Shown: in pieces, positions 1-5,350 of the stretch
How the letters are laid out: each line of letters starts with the position of its first letter
How positions within the stretch are numbered: the stretch's first letter is position 1
From: Thermoplasmata archaeon
GTDB lineage: Archaea; Thermoplasmatota; Thermoplasmata; Thermoplasmatales; Thermoplasmataceae
DNA: 11,379 nt
Direction of reading: 5' to 3'
NCBI GenBank assembly: GCA_021846695.1
Contig: JAJZWN010000040.1
Span: 1-11,379, forward strand
Translations under genes and position numbers: made by a program
Notes under the pieces: model-generated
Database searches by the model: none
Told to the model about the DNA's origin: nothing
The model's input: only the letters and a program-made list of their open reading frames with translations

Positions 1-78
1 GATAAAAAACGCAAGTGAAACAGATAATGTTCCCAGAACAACGGGAAACCATGTTGAATCCAATCCCTTATAAGCCAT
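1..78 (-). CDS. N-terminal fragment of a membrane protein, cut by the window edge
   Basis: Reading the minus strand from an ATG at 78-76 gives 26 uninterrupted codons that continue past the left edge. The first residues are MAYKGLDSTW, followed by a strongly hydrophobic stretch (FPVVLGTLSVSLAFFI, residues 11-26). This looks like the start of a first transmembrane helix after a short polar N-terminus. Codon use resembles the neighbouring genes. The frame upstream of the ATG closes at a TAA around 120, so the ATG is the most natural start. A TATA-like element on this strand lies near 155-164, and a second weak AT-rich stretch near 91-106. The leader is therefore either about 55 nt or very short. 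Too little is visible to name a family. An integral membrane protein is the only inference I would make. Confidence 0.6.
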   Translation of the reverse strand, partial: MAYKGLDSTWFPVVLGTLSVSLAFFI

Positions 79-148
79 TAAACTGGCAATAACTACATTA
101 TTAATAATTTCATCTATTTATTAATGGGTCATTAAGCCGGCAATAATT
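76..148. repeat. Imperfect 19-bp direct repeat upstream of the left-edge gene
   Basis: The 19-mer CATTAAACTGGCAATAACT at 76-94 recurs as CATTAAGCCGGCAATAATT at 130-148. The two match at 16 of 19 positions, and all three differences are transitions. The first copy includes the start codon of the left-edge minus-strand gene, and on that strand both copies end in TTAATG. This could be a local duplication of the start region, or paired binding sites for a regulator. Confidence 0.5.
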
Positions 149-154
149 GGAGGA

Positions 155-164
155 TTAAATATAA
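155..164 (-). promoter_or_regulatory. Candidate TATA box for the left-edge gene
   Basis: On the minus strand this reads CTTATATTTA, a good archaeal TATA match. A start site about 25 nt downstream would fall near 132-135. That is just at the second copy of the 19-mer repeat, and would leave a leader of about 55 nt before the ATG at 78. The 79-272 gap contains only this, the repeat and the promoter of the next plus-strand gene. Confidence 0.35.
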
Positions 165-242
165 GTTTATCTGGCAAAATAGGAAAGTCAAAGGATATAC
201 TTTCATGTTAATTATTACGCAAAACGTATTTAACAGTTAACA

Positions 243-250
243 TTTTTATA
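243..250 (+). promoter_or_regulatory. TATA box of the 273-893 gene, preceded by a tandem hexamer
   Basis: TTTTTATA ends 22 nt before the ATG at 273, the spacing expected for a leaderless archaeal transcript. No Shine-Dalgarno sequence precedes the ATG. Directly upstream, TTAACA occurs twice (230-235 and 237-242), separated by one G, where a BRE or a regulator site would sit. Confidence 0.5.
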
Positions 251-272
251 GTATAATTCTGTTATATTATTT

Positions 273-893
273 ATGAGAATAGCGGGACTTATTTCTGAAC
301 AGGCGATAGAGAATCCGGTAAAGGTCAATTATACATGGTATGAAAAAGCAAAGGGAATAATACAGTGGAATTTTGAAAACACAGGCAGTACCACAAGATC
401 ATTTATACTTTTAAGGGGAATTACAGAGAACAATAAGGTTTCTGAGATATATGCATTCGGTGACGCTTTCTATCCGCTTTATTATAAAAATTTCAATGTT
501 GATTTCGTGACTGAACCGGAACCACTGGCTAACGTTTCGGCCAGAACCAATAATGCTCCCCTGGCGGTTATAGAAAATTCAGATTCCAGGTTGCTTGTGG
601 CTTTTCTTTACACATTATCAGGTGGCAGCAAGTATTCTGTACTGGAAGGCGGCTGGACGGGAGTAGAACCGGGGGGAATTAAAATTGTACTTGCAAAATA
701 TTCAGGGACGAAAGATTTTAGCATAAAATATGAGAAAAAACAATGCACATTATATAATGAAGAATCCAGCACCGATTATGGATGCCCGGATGACCCGTTC
801 ACTGTTAAAAGCGCATTGATGAGGGTAAACAACTCCATAAAACCACTATTCAATGACACAATATCTGCAGCTGGCGATAACAATTGTGTGTAA
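273..893 (+). CDS. Unrecognised beta-rich protein, 206 aa
   Basis: I do not recognise this family. The protein has no signal peptide or transmembrane helix, so it is probably cytosolic. Alternating hydrophobic strands dominate residues 1-155, for example IIQWNFENTG (29-38), SFILLRGI (43-50) and LLVAFLYTLSGG (107-118). That suggests a beta-sandwich-like fold. The C-terminal 50 residues are more polar and hold three cysteines (C158, C171, C205). A CxDDPF-like turn follows C171. The start is fixed by a TATA box 23-30 nt upstream and by an in-frame TAG just before the ATG. After the TAA the same frame continues through one more stop into an open 22-codon stretch (909-977), so the C-terminus may have been longer in an ancestor. 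Neighbours give no functional clue. Confidence 0.7.
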   Translation: MRIAGLISEQAIENPVKVNYTWYEKAKGIIQWNFENTGSTTRSFILLRGITENNKVSEIYAFGDAFYPLYYKNFNVDFVTEPEPLANVSARTNNAPLAVIENSDSRLLVAFLYTLSGGSKYSVLEGGWTGVEPGGIKIVLAKYSGTKDFSIKYEKKQCTLYNEESSTDYGCPDDPFTVKSALMRVNNSIKPLFNDTISAAGDNNCV

Positions 894-894
894 A

Positions 895-908
895 TGCTTT
901 AAAAAGCA
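895..908. repeat. Short inverted repeat just after the stop codon
   Basis: TGCTTT-AA-AAAGCA is a perfect 6-bp inverted repeat two bases beyond the TAA of the preceding gene. No strong T-run follows it, so it is only a weak terminator or RNA 3'-end candidate. Confidence 0.25.
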
Positions 909-1004
909 ATGAAAAGAGAAAATGCTGAGGATTACAATAATGCACTTCAATGTATACTAGACCGGCATGACAATTAACCATGAATTAAATATAATAAATT
1001 ATAA

Positions 1005-1310
1005 TTAAGCCATTTTTTGCTTCATGTTTCTCTGGTGTTTTCCTGCATGTTCTGGACTTCTAGTTTTCCATCTTTGAGAAGATTTTAGAATCCTTATAGC
1101 TTCATCAGGTGATCTGGCTGTCTTTAAATTTTCAGCAAGTTCAGGAAAACCTATATAATTTAACCACATAGAAATATGCCCATTTATAATGTGGTAACTG
1201 GCTGCATCATAATCATAATTGCTAACACACTGTAATTCAGTTATAAGGCTTTCAATATCACAGGCAATCCCTAATATTTTATCATATGACTTAAATAAAA
1301 ATGGTTCCAT
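1005..1310 (-). CDS. Small DUF5752-like protein with a basic tail, 101 aa
   Basis: A short, mainly helical protein with no membrane segment. Residues 39-75 carry a recognisable pattern: YHIINGHISMWL, then IGFPELAENL, then SPDEAIRIL. I recall this layout (His/Ser-Trp segment, Leu-Ala-Glu helix, Ser-Pro-Glu-Glu-Ala helix) from small archaeal and bacterial DUF5752-type proteins, whose function is unknown to me. The last 20 residues (82-101) are rich in Lys, Arg and His (KTRSPEHAGKHQRNMKQKMA). This suggests nucleic-acid or nucleotide contact, but that is inference. The start is supported by a TATA-like TTAAATATAA 18-27 nt upstream and by the absence of an earlier in-frame ATG with a better promoter. 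It is a single-gene unit facing the 273-893 gene. The family call is tentative and rests on pattern memory only. Confidence 0.65.
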   Translation of the reverse strand: MEPFLFKSYDKILGIACDIESLITELQCVSNYDYDAASYHIINGHISMWLNYIGFPELAENLKTARSPDEAIRILKSSQRWKTRSPEHAGKHQRNMKQKMA

Positions 1311-1327
1311 AATATATTATCCCTATG

Positions 1328-1337
1328 TTATATTTAA
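1328..1337 (-). promoter_or_regulatory. TATA box of the 1005-1310 gene
   Basis: The minus strand reads TTAAATATAA, 18-27 nt before the ATG at 1310. There is no ribosome binding site at a normal distance, so transcription is probably leaderless or nearly so. Confidence 0.45.
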
Positions 1338-1345
1338 GTGTTCCT

Positions 1346-1575
1346 CTAACATGTTAGATACGTGCCCGCATTTATATATGAAAATGAAGCCTCATTGCCG
1401 GTTGCAATATTAAATTCACGACCAATCCTGCCCGATCGACTATGTTGAAAATGCTTCAAATGGCTATGCCACATAAATTAAACTTGCTATTCCCGGAGCC
1501 CCCATGATCAATGCTTTATTTGTGGTTCCTGGATAAATTTTCCACTTTTCCAGCAATATATGCACAATAATTATT
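1346..1575 (-). other. Gene-poor spacer with a possible decayed coding fragment
   Basis: The 1311-1603 spacer has no tRNA or other RNA gene that I can recognise. On the minus strand an open stretch from about 1575 to 1467 reads like protein (segments LLEKWKIYPGTTNKALIMGA and PGIASLIYVA) and stops at TAG. It overlaps a second open frame, 1474-1346, which begins with ATG and encodes 42 residues including HSRSGRIGREFNIATGN. The SGRIGR part recalls helicase motif VI, but the match is far too short to name a family. The two frames could be one frameshifted, decayed gene. A chance pair of open frames is equally possible. Confidence 0.25.
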
Positions 1576-1583
1576 AAATATTA
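1573..1583 (+). promoter_or_regulatory. TATA box of surE
   Basis: ATTAAATATTA lies 21-31 nt before the ATG at 1604, with no Shine-Dalgarno sequence, pointing to a leaderless surE transcript. It favours 1604 over an out-of-frame ATG at 1596. Confidence 0.5.
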
Positions 1584-1603
1584 TATGGGTATATTATGGC
1601 ATT

Positions 1604-2413
1604 ATGATTTTGGTTACAAATGATGATGGTTTTAATGCTGCTGGCATAAAGCAGCTTTATAAAAACGCATCCATGGTGGATGATGCCGTAATGGTTGCAC
1701 CGGATAGCATGAGAAGCGCTTCTGGAATGAGTATAACATTTACAAGGCCTATGAGAATACAATCACTGGAAACATATGGAATTAATGGATACTGTGTATC
1801 AGGCTATCCTGCTGACACAATCACGGTAGCACAGAATATTATATTAAAGGGCAAAAAGATAGATCTGGTAGCAAGCGGGATTAATATAGGCTCTAACATA
1901 TCACTCAGATCAATATATGCCAGCGGAACTATATCTGCTGCAATTGCGGCTGCATTAAAGGGAATAAAGTCCATCGCATTTTCAATGGTTACTGACCAGA
2001 TAAATGGTAATGAAGGGCCTGATTTTTCAAAGGCTGGAATGTATTCAAGATATATTATAGAAGAATTTAAAAAATCTGGATTTCCTGAAAACGCAGATAT
2101 ACTTAATATTAATTTTCCTGCACAGATTACAGATGAGACAGAAATCAAGGTTGTCCCCATGGCCGAAAATGTTTTCCATGATTATCTTGAGCATAATGTG
2201 GACCCCAATGGAAAGGATTACTACTGGCTGGGAAATACCGTAGAAAAAACGCAGGACAGGAATACAGATTACTACGTATTGATGGAGGAAAATAATATTT
2301 CCGTAACTCCTCTCTCTGTGTATGGGCACACTGTAAAAAATTATGAGCCTACAAGGAAATTTTTCGCTGGGATAACAAAAAAGATAATTGAAAATGAAGA
2401 TAGCATGTTATAA
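1604..2413 (+). CDS. surE: SurE-family 5'/3'-nucleotidase, 269 aa
   Basis: SurE enzymes are metal-dependent phosphatases that dephosphorylate nucleoside monophosphates (EC 3.1.3.5/3.1.3.6) in the cytoplasm. Several family motifs are visible. LVTNDDG at 3-9 carries the metal-binding aspartates D7 and D8. APDSMRSASG at 32-41 carries the ligand serine (S38, or S40 depending on alignment). SGINIGSN at 91-98 carries the expected ligand asparagine, and YASGTISAAIAAAL at 105-118 follows it. LNINFP is at 167-172, YWLG at 207-210 and ISVTPLS at 232-238. Length fits the usual 245-270 residues. There is no signal peptide. The SA-S-G loop differs slightly from the common RSGAS order but keeps the serines. 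It stands alone: the next gene begins 105 nt later with its own promoter. I am confident of the family; the preferred physiological substrate cannot be read from sequence. Confidence 0.95.
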   Translation: MILVTNDDGFNAAGIKQLYKNASMVDDAVMVAPDSMRSASGMSITFTRPMRIQSLETYGINGYCVSGYPADTITVAQNIILKGKKIDLVASGINIGSNISLRSIYASGTISAAIAAALKGIKSIAFSMVTDQINGNEGPDFSKAGMYSRYIIEEFKKSGFPENADILNINFPAQITDETEIKVVPMAENVFHDYLEHNVDPNGKDYYWLGNTVEKTQDRNTDYYVLMEENNISVTPLSVYGHTVKNYEPTRKFFAGITKKIIENEDSML

Positions 2414-2486
2414 ATTTTAATAATAGAGCCTGATAGTTGAATTTCTGCCCATGATTGCTGTATAACAGGTCACCCTACGAAATGCA

Positions 2487-2500
2487 ATATATTATATTAT
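2487..2500 (+). promoter_or_regulatory. TATA box of the ABC exporter operon
   Basis: ATATATTATATTAT ends 18 nt before the ATG at 2519. The sequence between them has no Shine-Dalgarno motif. It marks the ABC operon as a unit separate from surE. Confidence 0.45.
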
Positions 2501-2518
2501 TCATGTTAATAGCCCAGG

Positions 2519-3358
2519 ATGATTCAAATCCGGGAGCTTGAAAAAGAATATGGCAAACACCAGAGAGCCCTCGATCATATAACCCAGGATCTGGATAGTG
2601 GAATAGTATCAATCATTGGCAAAAATGGAGCAGGGAAAACAACTCTTTTGAGAATATTATCCACACAGCTGAAATCATCATCCGGTGATGCATTCATCGA
2701 CGGGCTCAGTATTAATAAAGATATTAAAGAAATCAGAAATAAAATAGTAAGCATTCCACAGGAAGCGTCTCCTATAGGAATACTTACAGCATATGAGCAG
2801 GTTTTTTTATATCTTACAGGGAAGGGATTTTCTTTCCATTCAGCCAGGCAGGAATCCAGAATGGCCTTGAAGGTTGTTGGATTGGGAGATAAGATGGATG
2901 TCCCAACTGATATACTCTCCGGAGGCATGAAGAGAAAAATGTTTGTTGCTATGGCACTAGGATGCAATGCTGAAACTGTATTTTTAGATGAACCCACAAC
3001 CGGGCTTGACCCCTTATCCAGAATGGAAACATGGGGTGCAATAAAGGAGCTTACAGGAAATGTTGTTCTTACGACACATTATATGGAAGAGGCTACAGAG
3101 TTATCCAGGAAAATATACATGATGGACTCGGGAAAATTCATCGGGTCAGGAACTGCAGATGAACTCCTCTATGATTTAAGGGGTAAAGTCAGGATAGAAT
3201 GTAAGGAGCAGATGCAGGGGTCCTATAGAATTGGAAATATATATGTAAAATATGTGGATAAATCGGATTTAGACAGATACGAAAATCTTTATTATTCGAT
3301 TAAGCAGATATCAATAGAGGATTTATTTATAATAAGGGGGGTTGACCTTGAATCTTAG
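2519..3358 (+). CDS. ABC-2 type exporter ATP-binding protein, 279 aa
   Basis: This is the ATPase subunit of an ABC-2 (DrrA/NodI/CcmA-like) exporter, acting on the cytoplasmic face of the membrane with the permease encoded next to it. The motifs are complete and in order: Walker A GKNGAGKTT at 34-42, Q-loop Q81, signature LSGGM at 133-137, Walker B VFLDE at 154-158, D-loop GLDP at 162-165, and switch histidine H187 in THYMEEA. The LSGGMKRK signature and THYMEEA are typical of the multidrug or polyketide-export branch. After residue 215 a short accessory domain ends with IEDLFI, as in many DrrA-like proteins. The last 17 nt overlap the permease gene, so the two are almost certainly co-translated. 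The substrate is unknown. Candidates in this family include lipids, drugs or other hydrophobic compounds, but nothing local decides between them. Confidence 0.93.
   Translation: MIQIRELEKEYGKHQRALDHITQDLDSGIVSIIGKNGAGKTTLLRILSTQLKSSSGDAFIDGLSINKDIKEIRNKIVSIPQEASPIGILTAYEQVFLYLTGKGFSFHSARQESRMALKVVGLGDKMDVPTDILSGGMKRKMFVAMALGCNAETVFLDEPTTGLDPLSRMETWGAIKELTGNVVLTTHYMEEATELSRKIYMMDSGKFIGSGTADELLYDLRGKVRIECKEQMQGSYRIGNIYVKYVDKSDLDRYENLYYSIKQISIEDLFIIRGVDLES
3336..3341 (+). promoter_or_regulatory. G-run ribosome binding site for the permease
   Basis: AA followed by six G (3336-3341) lies inside the end of the ATPase gene. It can pair with the anti-Shine-Dalgarno CCUCC, allowing one G-U wobble. 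It abuts the TTG at 3342 but is 6 nt from the in-frame TTG at 3348. The second TTG is therefore the better-placed start. Confidence 0.45.
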
Positions 3359-4070
3359 ATTTATACTGTCAATGGCATGGTATTATGGAATCAAAACTAT
3401 TTTCAGGGGCCCTTCCTATTTGATTGCTTCACTGGCAACACCTTTAACCTTGCTCTTTCTTGTATTTGTATTGAGCCATGGGGCCCTGGTTAAATTTGCT
3501 ATTGTCGGAGGGTTGATTGCATTTGTTGGTTCTGTAGGCCTTTCCGGTGCTGGAGATTCAGCCTTTTTCAGGCTTCAATTGAGAATCCAGGATCTGTATG
3601 TTCCGAGCAAAGTTTCTCCATTTGATTATATGGCTGCCTTCACACTGAGCTATCTGGTTTTTTCTGTACCTGGAATAATACTGTATATTTATCTCGGGCT
3701 CTCTTACCATCTTTTCAACCTGTACGATTCTTCAATGATGCTGCTGGTTATGGTTTTATTGATAATATCTACAACATCTATATCCTTTATAATATCAGGT
3801 TCTATTAAACATTTAAGGAATATATGGGGCATAACCGGTATATTGACCATCATCACAAGCATATTGCCACCAACATTCTATCCATACAGTTATGTTCCAA
3901 AGTCATTTTTATACATTATAGCACTTTCGCCTACAACGCCAGCAGCGGTCATTGCCCAGGGTGCATTCGGGCTTTCAGTTCCTATGGATTCCATGTTTTA
4001 CATAATGATAATTGAAACGGTGATCTATACTATACTTGCCAGAATACTTGTCCGATGGAGGGAAAACTAA
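3342..4070 (+). CDS. ABC-2 type exporter permease, 242 aa
   Basis: This is the membrane subunit that partners the ATPase just upstream. It has about six hydrophobic segments, near residues 25-45, 49-68, 97-120, 131-153, 160-177 and 215-236. A short amphipathic N-terminal helix (MAWYYGIKTIFRGP) precedes the first, which is the usual ABC-2 membrane layout. The loop LPPTFYPYSYVP at 175-186, before the last membrane part, is also typical of ABC-2 permeases. No ATG is available at the 5' end. The longest frame starts at TTG 3342. TTG 3348 is better spaced from a G-rich ribosome binding site, and an ATG at 3372 is a third choice. The gene overlaps the ATPase by 11-17 nt, so coupling is likely. A short T-run follows at 4090-4095. 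The pair is confident; the substrate is not known. Confidence 0.88.
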   Translation: MTLNLRFILSMAWYYGIKTIFRGPSYLIASLATPLTLLFLVFVLSHGALVKFAIVGGLIAFVGSVGLSGAGDSAFFRLQLRIQDLYVPSKVSPFDYMAAFTLSYLVFSVPGIILYIYLGLSYHLFNLYDSSMMLLVMVLLIISTTSISFIISGSIKHLRNIWGITGILTIITSILPPTFYPYSYVPKSFLYIIALSPTTPAAVIAQGAFGLSVPMDSMFYIMIIETVIYTILARILVRWREN

Positions 4071-4089
4071 TAACCCGGATATTTATACA

Positions 4090-4095
4090 TTTTTT
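4090..4095 (+). terminator. T-run after the exporter operon
   Basis: Six consecutive T follow the permease stop by about 20 nt. Archaeal RNA polymerase can terminate at such U-tracts without a hairpin. The run is short and the call is weak. Confidence 0.3.
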
Positions 4096-4101
4096 GGATC
4101 A

Positions 4102-4119
4102 AAGCATTAAGAAATGCTT
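4102..4119. promoter_or_regulatory. Candidate operator: 7-bp inverted repeat at the moaA promoter
   Basis: AAGCATT-AAGA-AATGCTT is a perfect 7-bp inverted repeat with a 4-nt spacer. It covers the place where the BRE of the moaA promoter should be and overlaps the first bases of the TATA box at 4118-4124. A dyad in this position is where an archaeal repressor or activator dimer would block or assist TBP/TFB. No regulator gene is adjacent, so the binding protein is unknown. Confidence 0.4.
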
Positions 4120-4124
4120 ATATA
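4118..4124 (+). promoter_or_regulatory. TATA box of the moaA-moaD operon
   Basis: TTATATA lies 24-30 nt before the ATG at 4148 and predicts transcription starting at or next to that ATG. An ATG at 4138 is in another frame and opens only 14 codons. Confidence 0.55.
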
Positions 4125-4147
4125 CTTTTCAGGCAATATGAAATTAT

Positions 4148-5095
4148 ATGTTAAACAGTGTGCATTCAGGGCTGCTTTATGATAACTTTGGCAGGCCAGT
4201 AAATAGTATGAGAATCCAGTTAAATGCCATATGCAATTTTCACTGTATATTCTGCCACATGGAAGGAACAGAAAGGAGCATGCAATATATGACTCCAGAA
4301 CAGATTGAAAATGTTGTAGCTGTAGCAGCAAGCCACGGTGTAAATAAAATTAAATTTACAGGAGGCGAACCGCTTTTAAGGGAAGACATACTGGAAATTG
4401 TCAGGAGGACCAGAAAGCATATTACCGGAAATATTTCATTAACAACCAATGGAGTGGAACTTCCTAAACTGGCAAAGGGACTTAAAGAGGCCGGGCTGGA
4501 TAGGGTAAATATATCTATGCATGCAATAGATGAGTACAATTTCCATTTTATAACAGACACAAAGAAAAACTTTCTTCCCATAGTAAAACAGGGAATACAG
4601 GCTGCCAGGGATGCGGGTCTTGGGCCTATAAAAATTAATTTTGTGCTTATGAAAAATATCAATGAGGATCAGGTTGATGGAATGATAAAATTCTGTGCTG
4701 AAAATGATTCTACCCTGCAGTTAATAGAATTCGAGGCTAACAGGGAAAAGGAGCATAGTGAGGAGTATCTTAAATATCACGTTCCACTTGAACCCATAGA
4801 AAGGAGAATACAGAAACAGGCTATGGATGTGGAGCACAATCCATTGCATAACAGGGAGAGATACACAGTTAAAACCGATTATGGAGAAGTAAAGATAGAA
4901 TTTGTAAAACCCATGCGAAATAAAGATTTCTGCAAACATTGCACCAGATTGAGGCTCACGGCTGATGGCCAGTTCAAGACCTGCTTATTAAGGGAAAATG
5001 ATTATTTCGACATAAAAGATATGCTCGGTGATGAAAGTGAAATTGATAGCATGTACAGGAAAGCTGTAGAGGCAAGGGTGCCATACTGGAGGTAA
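4148..5095 (+). CDS. moaA: GTP 3',8-cyclase MoaA, radical SAM, 315 aa
   Basis: MoaA opens molybdenum/tungsten cofactor synthesis by converting GTP to 3',8-cyclo-GTP, the substrate for cPMP formation. Both iron-sulfur clusters are supported. CNFHCIFC at 29-36 gives the CxxxCxxC of the radical SAM cluster (C29, C33, C36). C262, C265 and C279 form the C-x2-C-x13-C of the second, GTP-binding cluster. TGGEPLLR at 71-78 is the SAM-binding GGEP motif. R267 and R269 in CTRLRL match the GTP-contacting arginines of the family, and R22 sits in the conserved MRIQLN start of the barrel. The protein ends in RVPYWR and lacks the Gly-Gly tail of bacterial MoaA. The moaD gene begins 3 nt after the stop, confirming the pathway. 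The ATG is placed by a TATA box 24-30 nt upstream. Confidence 0.95.
   Translation: MLNSVHSGLLYDNFGRPVNSMRIQLNAICNFHCIFCHMEGTERSMQYMTPEQIENVVAVAASHGVNKIKFTGGEPLLREDILEIVRRTRKHITGNISLTTNGVELPKLAKGLKEAGLDRVNISMHAIDEYNFHFITDTKKNFLPIVKQGIQAARDAGLGPIKINFVLMKNINEDQVDGMIKFCAENDSTLQLIEFEANREKEHSEEYLKYHVPLEPIERRIQKQAMDVEHNPLHNRERYTVKTDYGEVKIEFVKPMRNKDFCKHCTRLRLTADGQFKTCLLRENDYFDIKDMLGDESEIDSMYRKAVEARVPYWR
5088..5094 (+). promoter_or_regulatory. Strong Shine-Dalgarno site for moaD
   Basis: GGAGGTA at the very end of moaA, spanning its stop codon, is 4-6 nt from the moaD ATG at 5099. The leading gene moaA has no such site, so moaD is translated from an internal ribosome binding site on the shared mRNA. 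Confidence 0.7.
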
Positions 5096-5098
5096 TAG

Positions 5099-5335
5099 AT
5101 GAAGATAGTAGTTCTTTATTTTGCCCATGTGAGAGATATAACCGGGTTGCCGCAGGAAGTTTTTGACCTTGAGACAGGCAACATGGATCTGTTAAGGGAA
5201 AAGATTTTCAGCAAATATCCACAGTTGAGAGCCATTAATAATTTGCTCATATCAGTAAATAATGAATATTATTCCGGGCTCCCGCTCAATGAAAATGACA
5301 GGGTTGCATTTTTCCCCCCTGTAAGCGGTGGGTAA
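5099..5335 (+). CDS. moaD: MoaD, molybdopterin synthase small subunit, 78 aa
   Basis: MoaD is the ubiquitin-like sulfur carrier of molybdopterin synthase. Its C-terminal Gly-Gly is adenylated and converted to a thiocarboxylate, which donates sulfur to precursor Z bound to MoaE. Here the protein begins with a beta strand (MKIVVLYFAHVRDITG), has the family length, and ends in VAFFPPVSGG. The FPPVSGG tail is diagnostic for MoaD and related beta-grasp proteins. Its position 3 nt behind moaA and the strong ribosome binding site place it in a two-gene operon. No moaE, moeB or moaC lies in the window. In archaea, MoaD-like proteins can also act as small protein modifiers (SAMPs), which remains possible. 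The gene ends 15 nt from the convergent ggt gene. Confidence 0.92.
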   Translation: MKIVVLYFAHVRDITGLPQEVFDLETGNMDLLREKIFSKYPQLRAINNLLISVNNEYYSGLPLNENDRVAFFPPVSGG

Positions 5336-5350
5336 CCCTGATTTACAAAA

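Noticed and set aside
1219..1413. Plus-strand 64-codon frame across the 5' end of the DUF5752-like gene
   Set aside because: It overlaps a better-supported minus-strand gene and has no upstream promoter or family-like sequence.
1311..1603. tRNA or structured ncRNA in the largest spacer
   Set aside because: I found no T-arm-like GGTTCRA sequence, cloverleaf arms, or strong GC hairpin.
1804..2160. Long open frame antisense to surE
   Set aside because: It lies wholly within the strongly supported surE gene, has no promoter of its own and shows no family motif. It is a by-product of the codon bias of surE.
4138..4182. ATG at 4138 as the start of a leader peptide or of moaA
   Set aside because: It is out of frame with moaA, ends after 14 codons, and sits slightly too close to the TATA box for the predicted start.
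4240..4662. Open frame antisense to moaA, and similar ones under the ATPase and flavoenzyme genes
   Set aside because: Each mirrors a sense gene with clear motifs and has Cys/Ser/Phe-rich nonsense composition.
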